This document shows positions 45,100 to 56,510 of a stretch of 64,000 nt of DNA, one piece after another. Under the pieces are notes generated by a model, which worked only from the letters and a program-made list of their open reading frames with translations, did no database searches and was not told the origin of the DNA. Positions within the stretch are counted from its first letter, which is position 1. Every line of letters starts with the position of its first letter. Both the position numbers and the translations under genes were made by a program. The stretch is from Trichobilharzia regenti (Eukaryota > Platyhelminthes > Trematoda > Strigeidida > Schistosomatidae): assembly GCA_944472135.2 (NCBI GenBank), contig OX235267.1, forward strand, positions 21,869,452 through 21,933,451. Reading direction: 5' to 3'.

Positions 45100-47690
45100 T
45101 GGTTTCAAAGTAGAACTTTGCACAGATGTGCAGAAGTTCCAGTCGCCACACTACCCAGCACACAAAGCCAGAGAAGAAGAAAGCAAAAAGCTACATCACC
45201 AATTGTTTCCAACCATTGGTTTTTACCGTCCCGAGAACCCCAACCAGGAAGTCTAGACCTTTCTACGTGGCATAAACTAACTGTTGTGTATTTCATTGAC
45301 TAGTGCCATGTTTTGGTTTGAGCGCCGCTAGCTCTTTTCCACCCTAACCCTTTGTCAGCTAAAAATGCCCGTCGAGGAAGGCGGTGACTAGGCATACGTA
45401 ACACATGTCCTAACCATCTCAATCGAAGCAACTTCACAGCCTCATCGATTGATTTCCCCTCCTTACCTGGCATTTGACGCCTAACCTCAATATTGCTCAC
45501 CTTATTACACCACTTCACATAGCTCAAAACCGTTGTCAATGGCGCAGATGTATTCAGTCTGTGTAATATTTCATATTCCTTTCTACCATTACCCATTCTG
45601 TTTCACTCTTATACTTGTCAAACTCTATTGATTCTCTTCACTCATCTTCTTGTTTACTTTTGTGTGCTATTTGGAACGTGGCAACTCGAACTGGTGCACT
45701 TCGGTGCCAAGTTCTATGTTGAATCCAGACAGACAGACAGACAGACCACTTCACACGGGAGCTAGAGCATAGGCACCTGTGATCAAATACAGCTAGCCAG
45801 GCTTTTCATGTCTTCCACTCTCAATGGCCAGGTCTCGCAGCCATAAAGGAGGACGGATCGGACTGCAGAACAGTACATACGTCCTTTGGTTGATAGCCGC
45901 ATATCACGTCTACGCCAGAGACGGCGTAAACTGGCATATGCGAAACTAGCCCTCTGTACCTGTGCTGAGATTTCGTCAGCAATCAACCTGTTGTGGCTGA
46001 TGCAACTTCCCAAATGAGGGAAGTGGTCAACACGCTCCACCAACCACTTCGCTCCCTATTTCTAAGCTAGGAGTTAATGTAGCCCAGTACTGTAGCATCC
46101 CCTTACATTTGGCGGGAGCGAATCGCATGCCAATCATTCGCAGAGTGCAGCTCAAGGTGTTCAGAAGACTGCATTATGTCAGCGTCCTCACCTAGAAGGA
46201 GGACTACATCATATGCATGTTCTAAACCAACGAGATTTTACCTTAGTAACAAGTCGATCCCTGAGTCTCTGAAGTGAGTTAGAGTTAAGTCCATCAGTAC
46301 ATCTATGATGAAATTGAATAGAAAAGGCATAGTGAGCATCCCTGTCGGAAACCACTAGTTGTCACTAGTTCAGATGAAAACTACCCGTAAGCTCTCACCT
46401 GGCTGCATGAGTTCGAGTAGAGTGCCTTGATCATTGCAATGTATTTTCTCGGGATTCCTTTCACAGCCAAACATCGCCACGGTACCTCTCAGTCGACAGA
46501 ATCGAATGCCCCCTTTGGGTCAAGAAATATAACGATAGTTGGACGCCGACGGTAGAATGCCTATGTTCCAGAATCTGTCGAAGGGTGAAGATATGATCAA
46601 TACACCCTGTTCCTGATCTAAAACCTGCCTGGTTCTCTCGTGTTTGTTCCTCCGAGCACCGCTTAGTCTACGTACTATTATTGAACATAGAACTTTGGAT
46701 ACCATATTAATCAAGCTAATCCCCCTGTGATTATCACAGGAAGACTTGTCTACCTTCTTGTATATGGAGATAATCAATGACTTACACCAACCCGACAGGA
46801 CTCCCTCTGATTCCTAGACGCTGCCAAGTACCTTAGTTAACGCAGACAGTAAACTGTCTCCGCCATCCTTGAACACCTCTGGAGTCATTCCATCAGGTCC
46901 CGCTGCTTTGCCTCGTTTCAGACTAGTGACAGTATTAGTAACCTCAGTTAGGGACGGAGGGCCTGGGTCTATATCCCATGCAGGGAGGTATTGGATGTTC
47001 GGTAAGTTGAGCGTGGATGTAGGACAATTAAACTGCTCCTTAAGGTGTTCTTTCAAACGTCCTAGTCGTCTATCCTGAGAGCTAATTACGGTGCCACCTT
47101 CCTCAGGTATTGTTTCACTTACCATCTGCCTTTTACCATCTATTTCCATGATAAGCCTAAATAGTTGTCCACCACTGTTCACGGTAGTTATGGAGGCTTC
47201 TTGTTAGTTTGAGTAGCTTTCGCTCATCGTAATCGGAGCTCGCCGGAATCAGTCTTCTTGCATCAATCAGTTCGGATGAGGTGGTAGAAATCCAATCGGT
47301 CTTACTAACTTTAGGTTTCAGGTTATTAACAGCTTTCACAGCTGCCTACAGCTAACTGTATGTTATGCTAGGCTACCTTAAGAGGAGTCCTGCTGTCGAC
47401 CTGAGGTACTCGTTTCGCTATTTCTTCCTTAAATATGGACTCAGAGTCTTGATCTAGTTGGGGACGCAGCTACTTCGCTGCCAACAATTTTTTATGTCCG
47501 TTTAATAGTAAGCATAAACGTGCGAGAACCAGGGCGTGATCAGAGTCTAACCACGTGAAGGTAGGAAGTACAGCTACTTAGCATGATTGGTCACAATTGT
47601 CTTTGTAACGGTAATCAATTTTGATATATGTAAGGGCACGTCTCAACAGGGTAGATTAAGTCTTTTTTCAGAGATTAATTTATAATTCAC
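45100..47690 (-). pseudogene. RTE-B LINE, long decayed copy, minus strand
   Basis: In minus order: end of the endonuclease (DSDHALV-like near 47530), the linker NLKPKVSKTDWISTTSSELI (47280-47325), [39 protein letters not shown] (46870-46925), [20 protein letters not shown] (46690-46750), a damaged palm near 46190-46400, then HFPHLGSCISHNRLIADEIS (45960-46030) to SLASCI (45783) and [18 protein letters not shown] (about 45380-45435). Stops and frameshifts separate all blocks. It is interrupted by a nested RTE-B tail at 45520-45744. Confidence 0.8.
45520..45744 (+). mobile_element. RTE-B 3' end (225 bp) nested in an opposite RTE-B copy
   Basis: Its sequence is essentially that of 42789-43000 (cgttgtcaatggcgcagatg to 'gaatccagacagacagacag'). 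It is flanked by an 11-bp target-site duplication accacttcaca at 45509-45519 and 45745-45755. A clear, recent, severely 5'-truncated retrotransposition event. Confidence 0.9.
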
Positions 47691-48950
47691 TGCTTAATAA
47701 CCATTGGTCTGATTGGGAAACAAAGAAGCTGTATGGAATGGATGACATTAGTGTTAGGTTAACAGCAACCCGTACACCACAATTTCCTAGGTAAAGCTTC
47801 ACAGATCACGCAACTTGGTGACCTTATATGACATACCAATCTTTCGTGGCTCCCTCAACCACAGAAAATGACACAAAGTAATAAGTGTACGTGATCAGCA
47901 TGCTTGCCCACTTCATCGCTCCCCCAATGCCTTATTTCTCTTCTTTACATGGTCGCTCGGTTACTCTATGATGCACACCTTGGTGTCCATATTGTCTCAA
48001 GTTTGCAGTTAAAAATAAAATAACCTCAGTTAACACTAGTCATTTAGGATAGTACTTTGGAATACGCGCAGCTCGTCACTCGTGTCAATCTCAAGAGATG
48101 AAGGACAGTTTCATAGAACGTATTCTCTGATATTTCATCAGTAACACAGATATGAAGGTTAAAAAATATGGGATGTAAATCTTCTCAACAGTTCATTCAA
48201 AGTGATAGTACTTTTGTTCGTGATTGGCATTCTTATTACTTCAACAAAAAATTTCTGCATTATTCCACCTAATCATATAATGTTTACCACTCATATCGTT
48301 TTCACTAAAGTACTACGGATCCCTAATTGACTTTCACTATTTCACATGGTTTATGTCATAATTGCTAATTATTTTATTCTCACTGCACTTACTACTGATA
48401 TTGCAAACTGTTTATTCATTATTCATATCTCCGTGGATTAACTTGCATACTTATCAGCTGAATATATATACATATTTCCATATCATATCGCCATTGTTAT
48501 TCAAACAACTGATACTCTCGAACACTTGAATTTACTGTTTCATATTTCATTGCTCTGGTGAAAGGAATTATGTTCTGTCCCTATAATAGACACTTACAGA
48601 AACCATCTCACGTATGCTTAGTGAATATTTACCATTTTCAATTATTTTGATGAACTTTGTGCGGTTAAGCACCGTCGGTTTCTGTTTGTGCACTTTAGAA
48701 GTCTGATTTCGCCAATAATACACTTTCCCAAGCTTCTACTCGTGCTTTTCGACACAATGTTGGTATACAATCGTAAACAGATTTTGGCAAATTAAAAGAC
48801 GTGAAGTGATTTTATATATCGGGGTCGGATACTAGTATGCAACATCTTCTACAAAGACCCTATCTCGGTCAAAACACCCCAGGACTGATCATTAATTATC
48901 TGTCTGGGAGGTGGGGATTAAAAGTCAATTATTACACATAAGGGAAGCTG
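47691..48950. other. Gene-free AT-rich DNA
   Basis: A scrap of RTE-A or RTE-B tail (gatgcacaccttggtgtcca) lies near 47970. The rest is unrecognised. Confidence 0.4.
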
Positions 48951-48954
48951 CAAA

Positions 48955-49600
48955 ACTAAACTAGAACGGCCACCACGGTGGATGATCTTTGGAAATCAAA
49001 GTTACAGGTGGTATAACCAAATCGAATTTCGCCTCTTGTTCTGGACTTGCATGAGGAATTCCAGGAAGATTCGCGAAGTCAAACGATAGATAAAGAGGGT
49101 TTAGTGAGCTTTTGGAAGTGTATAGGGGGTTGTTAATTCCCTGCTGGCCAGACCGTGGAGGTTGAGCTACCTGGAACAGAGTGTGCTGCGTGACCGCAGA
49201 GCCCAAAGGACAACTGCCTGAGGCCTGTCTGAACTGATTTTTAATTTGGTTCCGTATTATTAACTTGCCGCCGGCTACGGACCAATTTTGGGGGTCGACC
49301 TTTTCTAACCCTTTCTATCCAGAATGGAGAGACAGCATAGCTGGCATGCTGGTCATCTGAGGGGAACAACTTACTGTTACACCCCTATTCTCCTGCAGTA
49401 CAACTCTGCCTGAAGACCTCCAGAATGGTGTAAATATAATACACTATACCGGTAAATGCTTTTAATCTAGTCGCCATCCTTAGTCTTCCTGGCATGGTGG
49501 GACATGCAGAAACATTAGTACCAGCCAGTGTGGCTTATTGGGTCATTGAGACTTAAGAGCCCGACCACCACGTCAAGGTAGCAGTTATCGGTCGGCTTAA
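48955..49600 (-). mobile_element. RTE-A 5' end fragment, second copy
   Basis: From 49600 down: gaccgataactgctacctt, 'ggtggtcgggct', then the 5' UTR as at 14960-15541 (shared ccagcatgccagctatgctg, gtccgtagccggcggcaag, tccacggtctggccagcag). It stops before any endonuclease sequence. Confidence 0.75.
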
Positions 49601-49629
49601 CTCTTGACTTGACGATCCGATAGGACTTA

Positions 49630-49785
49630 ATTCCATATTGGATAGGTTTATTTGACATAATAGCGATGCAATGTTACTACGTGGACAACGCTTCGAGCAC
49701 AATTCATTCCCCATAATCATACCGATGTTATAGTGGTATGCTGTGTGCTATAACAAATAAACTTGTCTAATATGGATTAACATTT
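49630..49785. mobile_element. Short inverted-repeat element (MITE-like)
   Basis: The ends ccatattggataggtttatttg and its counterpart caaataaacttgtctaatatgg are inverted repeats of about 22 nt with few mismatches, enclosing about 100 nt. Related text occurs at 31590-31720 and, more distantly, in the hairpin at 23319. Confidence 0.5.
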
Positions 49786-49861
49786 TAACACACGGCCCAA
49801 GTTCAACAATTACATAAATCAAGATTTAGGTTCGATGATTTGCAAGATTATAGGAAAGATG

Positions 49862-50262
49862 ATTATAGATCATGGCGTCCTCCAATATTCAATGTCGTTT
49901 TTAGGAGCTAGTATAAACCAATTTGATTTCTTTGTGCTCACCTCTCGATTGTGAGGTATAGGTTCCTGATCTTCGGTAAACTTCTGCGTAGCTCGTCCTG
50001 CCACTCGACTGTCGTAGCTTTGGTTGACTGCAAAAGGAGTAGTGCCGGGATCAATTATATGTGGTTTTTGTAGTATGCGGTGTGTTAAGGCCGTTACTAC
50101 TGTGAATGGAGTTGATCCTTTCACTAGTAAGTCCTCTTGTATCGTCGTCAAAAGAAGAGATAATAGTAGTAATAACAGATACAATTAATCAAGTTATTCG
50201 GACTAATAGACAAAAAGGGAATAAAGAAAACGTAACAAAAGTCATCTGATTAAATTTGAAGT

Positions 50263-50325
<63 letters not shown>

Positions 50326-51000
50326 ATAGTAATAATAATGTGTTCTCAGAGTTGTCAGGAGGGTAAGACGGGAGAGAATGTAAAGAAGTGAAAGACGAAC
50401 TTAGTTATCTATCCCTGAATGGTCCCAAGCTTAATAAAATTCTGAATTAAATCTCACTAATTCTGAAATAGTTCTAACATTCTGTAGTGAGTAAATTCTG
50501 AATTTGTTCTGAAATGGATTCTTTAATGGCACAGGCTTGAACTCAGTGCAGTTTTTCAGCATGACTGGCACTAATTCAGCACCCCGTTATTTTTCTATGC
50601 GTTCTCAGGAGTATATTAGAACCTACTGGGTTTGCTTATCAGCGTTGTCCCAGCCTCCACAGGACATATTAAGCACGGACTAGCGTTACTTCAAAACAAA
50701 AAGACTTTCTTCGGCACCCAGCTCTCTTTTTAAGCGTGACCAGAGTTATTTCAGAACATAGTGGGTAGATAAAATCTTCATTTACCATAAAAAGGCACTA
50801 TAGAAGAATAGGTTAGAAGAAGTCTAACCCCTAAAAATCCCATGCGTATGGGATTTTTAGGGTTACGCCATTTGGACGCAGTCCTTGTGTCGCCGCATGA
50901 TTGTCCAGCCTTCACTTAAAGGCGTCCACAGAAGGCGCCATAGCTACATCTGCCAGTAAGGAATTCCAGGGACGGCAAACTCGCAGTGAAGAGAAGTACC
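49862..51000 (-). repeat. Jockey/I-like element 3' region, first copy
   Basis: 49900-50170 aligns in order with 51420-51640 (ttctgcgtagctcgtcctgc / ttctgagtagtgtctttgca, tgtggtttttgtagtatgcg / tgtggtttacagtatgcagt, gtgaatggagtt in both). Another shared block is at 50880-50990 and 51890-51990 (gattgtccag, ccactaaaggc-type text). It is divergent and noncoding here. Confidence 0.45.
50265..50321. repeat. (TA)n microsatellite
   Basis: About 28 TA units, uninterrupted. Confidence 0.95.
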
Positions 51001-51198
51001 CAGCTAGCATTTTTTTCGGGCGCATTGCAGACTTTTTGGGGCAGACTTAGGGCACATTGCAGATTCCGAGGAAGACCTAGGGCGCATTGCAGACTTTTTG
51101 GGGCAGACTTCGGGACAGTGTCCCACGTAAGTAGATTTACCCGAAGTTTTTTGCCCCAAAAGGTCTGCAATGCGCCCGAAGAAAATGCTAGCTGGGTA
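50997..51198. mobile_element. 202-bp inverted-repeat element with internal direct repeats
   Basis: The termini tacccagctagcatttt and their inverse at 51182-51198 extend into imperfect inverted repeats of about 45-50 nt (gggcgcattgcagact…). Inside, the unit 'gggcgcattgcagacttttt' occurs twice, with a diverged third copy (gggcacattgcagattccga) between them. The ends abut TA, as many DNA-transposon MITEs do. It is noncoding. Confidence 0.7.
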
Positions 51199-51379
51199 GG
51201 AGCGCACTCGGGTCCTGAGATCCCTTCAAATTTATATTTATGGAGTCAAACTGCACCTGTGCATACATTTTTAGTGTAGATATATGCATGGAAACAACAC
51301 CTACCTTAAGTCACCACTTCCACTAAATAGTGACCCGTAACGAAAGGTTTCGAAACTGGCACCAAAACCCAATATCCAA

Positions 51380-52755
51380 TACCTTTTCAATGAGCTAAAT
51401 TGAATCATATTGGTCCTTTGTACTCACTTCCTGGTTGTGAGAAGGGGCTCATGATCTTCACTAAGCTTCTGAGTAGTGTCTTTGCATTGTCGTACTTTCG
51501 ACTGACTTCAAGAAGAGTGGTGCAGGAACTGGTGACATGTGGTTTACAGTATGCAGTGTGTTAAAAGAGAGTTGCTGCCGTGAATGGAGTTTTCACTTTC
51601 ACCCGTTGGTCGTTCAGCGTGGCCGAGAAGGGAGGTAATGATAATAATAGTCAACTAGTGTAGACCATGTAGACATTAAAATAAAAACATACTACCAGAC
51701 AAGCAATGAAATATAACAATAAATAAATAGACGAAAATAATTGGGAAGATAAACTTAAACAAGCGAATGAGTAGGTAGGGTAGTCAAGAGAATAAAACAA
51801 TGGATAATCGGGAATAGTAGAAGATGATATGTATCCGTTATTAGACTGTAGTGCGAGATTCAAGAGGATACTCTATATGGACTCAGTCATTGTGTCATTG
51901 AATGATTGTCCAGACTCCACTAAAGGCCTTCCGTGGACAGTGCAGTGGCCATAAATGCTGTTAGAGTGTTCCGAGTACGATGAACTCTAAGGGAATAGGA
52001 ATGGGAGTACAATCAATTACTTTCTTTCCGATGAGCGATTCCTCATGGGTCAACTTGAACCCAGCACTTGCTCAACGATAGAATACCTTTATTTCAGTGG
52101 TTCTAATCATCTGTAGTCTTATAGGCGGGAACCGAATTCCCCTAAACTGACAATAGCTGCGTGTTAGAAGACCAAATTTCCTCAGTCACTCGTCATATGG
52201 TCAACTCCACGGAACCAACACCCCTCTTGTATCCCAACTTTGGACACTTCCCAAAAGATTAGAGTCCCCTTGAAGTACCAGGGAAGCAATGAAATTGCGC
52301 ACCTCAATGCGTGTTATACGATCTCACAGAAACCTCTTCCATGATGACACCTAATTGCCTATGTGTAAATTGTGGAACCGCATATGCCCCAGTCGAACAC
52401 TTCATACATGCACATAGCATTTTCGGTTAAGAGACCTAAATTGAGCTCTCACACTTCTAAGGAGAAGTCATCGTCACACAGGAAATAGCTTACTCTCTTG
52501 GACGTAGTAGTTGCATCGCTTTGTATTTCTAAAGACTGGGCCATATCACTGACCAGTGGTCGCTCTTTCAGTATTTTCATGTCCGACCAAGGCCTGTATG
52601 AGTCTTTCAAATACTTCATTGCCCTCCAAATCCTTACGTCATCAATGTGAAGGACAGACGAACGGTCTAGATAGCATGGCAGATCATCGATGTAAGTCAA
52701 AATATCAAGGGCCTGAGATGAAATCCTGAGACTCCCGATGCCACGTTATGTCACC
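51380..52755 (-). pseudogene. Jockey/I-like LINE fragment, decayed
   Basis: On the minus strand LTYIDDLPCYLDRSSVLHID (about 52650-52710) followed by DVRIWRAMKYLKDSYRP resembles the RT palm of Jockey/I-type LINEs, where INDLPxxL and ADDVKIWR are usual. Here the catalytic ADD is changed to IDD. Just upstream, 'GVSGF' near 52730 may be the relic of GVPQGS. The 3' region to 51380 is noncoding. Confidence 0.55.
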
Positions 52756-52759
52756 AGGC

Positions 52760-53332
52760 TTAAAAAGGGCTGTCGAATTTATGTTGTTCAACTCCTAGGG
52801 ATGAAAGTCGATTCTGAATACTCAGTGGATTCCAACACAGTGTATCCTGCAAATCTCCTAAAGTATTCACAGTTGTCATACCTGACGTCCAGTGGCATTC
52901 ATGCCTTGCCCGTATGAGCTTTTTGACTTTCTCGGGTCGGTCTCCAGGCGTTCCGCAGTGAATCTCCCCTAAATGACTTACCATTAAGACGTAAGTTATC
53001 ATCGTACGTTGAAACGGTGATCTAGGTTGTGCTAATGAAGTGTTACTGGAAAACTTTCCACTATCGTTTCGTCGCACAGTCCAAAAGAGTTGGAAAGAAA
53101 TCAAGGCAATAACAGGCAAAATACATAGAAAATTGAGCGAAGAAACCATAATCAGTGTTATTAACACAAACAGAAAAGAAAACGAAGAAGGACAAAGACT
53201 AAAAGACAATATGTGAAGGGACAGAAAAAACTGTAAGTTGGATTCAATAAAAGAGCGGGATTTTTGTAGTAGCGGCATATTCTTCCCCCTCACCAAACTA
53301 AACTGTCTTCCCCATAGATGCGCTCGGTTCAC
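52760..53332 (-). CDS. Open reading frame, 190 codons, no recognised function
   Basis: MNRAHLWGRQFSLVRG to VEQHKFDSPF. A strongly hydrophobic run (FFLSLHILSFSLCPSSFSFL onward, about residues 35-85) is followed by a charged half (GDRPEKVKKLIRARHECHW). It runs directly into the Jockey/I-like RT relic, so it may be the connecting part of that element rather than a host gene. The alternative is a chance ORF. I cannot choose. Confidence 0.25.
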   Translation of the reverse strand: MNRAHLWGRQFSLVRGKNMPLLQKSRSFIESNLQFFLSLHILSFSLCPSSFSFLFVLITLIMVSSLNFLCILPVIALISFQLFWTVRRNDSGKFSSNTSLAQPRSPFQRTMITYVLMVSHLGEIHCGTPGDRPEKVKKLIRARHECHWTSGMTTVNTLGDLQDTLCWNPLSIQNRLSSLGVEQHKFDSPF

Positions 53333-53819
53333 TAGTTCTTAGGAAGTCGGGCAACCTTCTCCTGAAACTGTTAATTGTTGGAGCAGCCTATAAATAAGTC
53401 GTCAAAAATCCCACATATGAGAAATTCAAAGGCAGAAGTAGCTGTCTGGCAACATTCTTACCGCTGCCGTATGGATATTACCCTGCGAACGATCCTGAGA
53501 ATTACAACAAAGCTGTCTCATTATCTCATCCTTATTCGGTTATTTTGGATTGTGTAACAATTTTTCGACCGCCATAATGTTTCCCCTAGTTCTTTAATAG
53601 CTGAGAGAATAATGAATGAACTCATAAAGTTTACGGCCATACGTTCGGGCCTTCGTGCAATGGTGGCTTCGAATTTTTTAATAATATATATTCTTCACAT
53701 AAATAGGTGAATTTACGTGGGAAACCTGATATTCCTAAAGGTATGATCAAATATGATGCAATTTCAAATGGTAAAATGTTGATGGATTAATACTGTTTTC
53801 ATAATTACAATAAGTTGGA
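53333..53819. other. Gene-free DNA between the Jockey-like relic and the LTR element
   Basis: Nothing recognised. Confidence 0.4.
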
Positions 53820-54184
53820 AGTCGGCCAAGTCTCATAAAATGACAATGTCCAGCTCTCGCTACGCTGGGCCTCACGCTCTCACCCAGAGTCTTTCAGAAA
53901 CGCTTGTTATTAACCGCCACAATAACCGAAACACAGATTGGCGACTAGAGAATCATTTATTCTTACGCCAACATATAACCAACAATACTGGAAATAACGA
54001 TTAAGGTCTAAGAACAAATATTACAAGAAATAATCACGATATTACCTCCGATAGTTTTTAATTTGCTTCTGAACAGCGACCGGTGAGACGATGACTGTCG
54101 TATTGATGCCTCCGCGAAAATTGGGGAAGTTGGTTTTTGGCAAACAACCATGAACTGATCGTTCAATCTTCAACTACATTGACA
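53820..54184 (-). repeat. 3' LTR of the BEL/Pao-like element
   Basis: Minus sense starts TGTCAATGTAGTTGAAG and ends near GGCCGACT. It matches the LTRs at 57255-57612, 60070-60432 and 61552-61896. Confidence 0.8.
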
Positions 54185-54193
54185 CTCCCCACC
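54185..54193 (-). promoter_or_regulatory. Polypurine tract
   Basis: ggtggggag on the minus strand, immediately 5' of the LTR start TGTC. It is the expected plus-strand DNA primer site of an LTR retrotransposon. Confidence 0.6.
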
Positions 54194-55049
54194 AAAATGG
54201 GATCCATCCTTTTTTCCATCACGACCAATACACGTTGACTTGGATGCCATTGCAAGAACCTGGGTCACACGGACAGAGCTGAAATGGAAAACGAGCAGAA
54301 AAGCCAACACACCACAAGCATACTCACAGCACAATCTCACACATCAATGACGACCTGCGCCTTCCAGTTAAAGGCATCCTCTTGACACATCCTCTTGCAA
54401 CACAATCTCCACTTGCTAGAATGACTCTTGCAGAATGCAAAGTGACCATGGCAGCACCTCACGATACTCTACGCACATCGTCTTATCTACTCACTACCAA
54501 TTACCACTGCAATCGCTCGTCACTCATTCTGCCTCAGTTCTAGTAGCGGTGACGCATGCAAGCCTCAGTCGTTTACACTCTTTCTCCCCGGCGTGTCGGA
54601 CCGCAGCTAACAATTATCTCCGTGTGCATTTTATTCTCAGCAATAGCCTAGCCTCCCCGGCGTATACGCCCCATCTGCTGTCTTTAACATCAATCAATTC
54701 ATTCACGGATGTAGAAGACTCGAAACAACTTCAGAAGTAATCACGACGAAAATTTTAACAAAATTATGCAATAACAACAAGGTACGAAAACAACGAGTAA
54801 ACACAATGAATCCAAAAAACACCAACTGATATGACACACCACACATATATACAAACAGTACACACAAACTCGCAGTTCATGTCTTGATGGAATTCCTTTG
54901 AAGAATCACAGGGCTAACACCAGTACGCCTACAACCCTTCTCGGGTTGACGATTGTAAGTTGTGGAATGTCCGGACACAAACAAGATTAACCAACATTTA
55001 CGATAATTGGAACTCACACAATTATTTAACACAAACATATGTACAATCA
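54194..55049 (-). other. Noncoding part of the BEL/Pao-like element
   Basis: No open frame with pol similarity. A direct repeat of about 50 nt (gggctaacaccagtacgcct / gggactaacagcagtacgcc) lies at 54900-54952 and 55092-55143, about 192 bp apart and overlapping the end of ORF2. Confidence 0.6.
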
Positions 55050-56510
55050 CTACATCAAATGTTGTGGATTCTGGCACGACAAACTACACTTGAAGAACTG
55101 TGGGACTAACAGCAGTACGCCCACAACCCTTCTCAGGTTGACGCTCCAGGCTGGAAAATCGTCGCAGAGCTCATTTTCTGGCCTCCTTTTATCATCCATA
55201 TCCTCAACTTTAAATGACAGCACACTCATGTCATTGTATCTTGGAATATAGATGACTAACAAACATACGACGTATCTGACCAACCAAGGGTAGGCACAGA
55301 GTAATTTACACCAACGATAATAACATTGAAATAGTAATTTCAAGATTGAAATGCTCTTATTCGTGCAAGTCGGTTTAACAATTACCCTCTCATATACACT
55401 TGGCTCATCCTCATTTAACTGACCAATATATTTCGTCTTTTCAAACGGACTGATACAAGTATAGTTAAAGCATAAGACACGTGAGTTCATGGACGTCCCT
55501 TTCACCATAGATGACAACACCGACGACGACTGATCGACACAAGTTGATGAACTCAGCGGTGGATCAGAAGCTGTGGTTGTTCGACTATTAGAAGTTTGTC
55601 CAACCGTAAGATTACCACCACTGCTGTCTTTTACTATTATCTCCGGTTTAGCACTAGCATCTGATGATAGGTGGGCTACACGCTGATCAATTACACTGAC
55701 GGTCTCACAAGTATCCATACCTTCTGCAACTGCATTCAATCCTACTTCACGTTGCAGTTGTACAGAACCTTTGTTCAACTCAGTAGTAGTAGGCATTCCC
55801 CTCATCTCATCATGATCAGCCGAAGACAAATGTGCACTACCATGATCATTACCACAAATATTCACTTTACCCCCGTTTGTATGATCAACTTCATCATTTG
55901 AAAACTCTTTAATAACAGCAGTATATGGTTTGCGTTCTTTTTCATAAATCTTTTGAGGTTTTATATCTTCACTCTGACCAGTAATACCTTGTAAACTTGT
56001 AGGGTCAGAACTGCACTCTGAAGCAGCAACTCTATTCTGTGACACTCTATTCAACAATGGCTTACCATTTGCAACTACAGACTTCTTCACTGCACCGTTA
56101 TCGTCACACAATTCGGAGTCAGGCCTGGATATCACATTTAGCTTATCACTGAACTTGCCCACTGGTTCACAGTTCACCTTTGTATGCACCTCTTGAAAAC
56201 GTGTAAAACACAACCGTGCTTGTCTTGCATCTTGTAACTTATCTGTTGAGGATGTACTACAAGAACTGTTATACTCACTAGGTCTATATGCATTACTAGA
56301 CATCATGGAGCCTTCTCGATATCCACCTCTCTGAGGCCTATTCGTCATCAACGATTGCGTTTTACCCTCAGACTGCTCTATTCTAGAGGTGAGATGCAAC
56401 ATACTGTCAAACTTGCTCATAGATTCATTGACACTATCTTTTACCAGTTTCAGAATGTCATCGAACTTTGGCTCGATACCCTCATCCTCCATACGGGAGG
56501 TTATCTTCAT
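55050..56510 (-). CDS. Second ORF of the BEL/Pao-like element (486 codons), degenerate zinc knuckle
   Basis: It starts MKITSRMEDEGIEP directly after the TGA that ends gag and in the same frame. Position 130 or so has CFTRFQEVHTKVNC, which looks like a CCHC zinc knuckle with its second cysteine changed to arginine. The middle is low complexity and polar. The C-terminal third (SISILKLLFQCYYRWCKLLC, PWLVRYVVCLLVIYIP) is hydrophobic. No protease, RT or integrase motif is present. In the second copy the codon equivalent to the TGA is a sense codon (TTA at about 62620), which suggests gag and this ORF were once one frame. Its function is unknown. Confidence 0.55.
   Translation of the reverse strand: MKITSRMEDEGIEPKFDDILKLVKDSVNESMSKFDSMLHLTSRIEQSEGKTQSLMTNRPQRGGYREGSMMSSNAYRPSEYNSSCSTSSTDKLQDARQARLCFTRFQEVHTKVNCEPVGKFSDKLNVISRPDSELCDDNGAVKKSVVANGKPLLNRVSQNRVAASECSSDPTSLQGITGQSEDIKPQKIYEKERKPYTAVIKEFSNDEVDHTNGGKVNICGNDHGSAHLSSADHDEMRGMPTTTELNKGSVQLQREVGLNAVAEGMDTCETVSVIDQRVAHLSSDASAKPEIIVKDSSGGNLTVGQTSNSRTTTASDPPLSSSTCVDQSSSVLSSMVKGTSMNSRVLCFNYTCISPFEKTKYIGQLNEDEPSVYERVIVKPTCTNKSISILKLLFQCYYRWCKLLCAYPWLVRYVVCLLVIYIPRYNDMSVLSFKVEDMDDKRRPENELCDDFPAWSVNLRRVVGVLLLVPQFFKCSLSCQNPQHLM

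Noticed and set aside
50825..50865. Palindrome with ttttTAGGG / CCCctaaaa suggesting telomeric repeats
   Set aside because: Only one TTAGGG-like unit per arm. It is a short 18-bp inverted repeat, not an interstitial telomere array.
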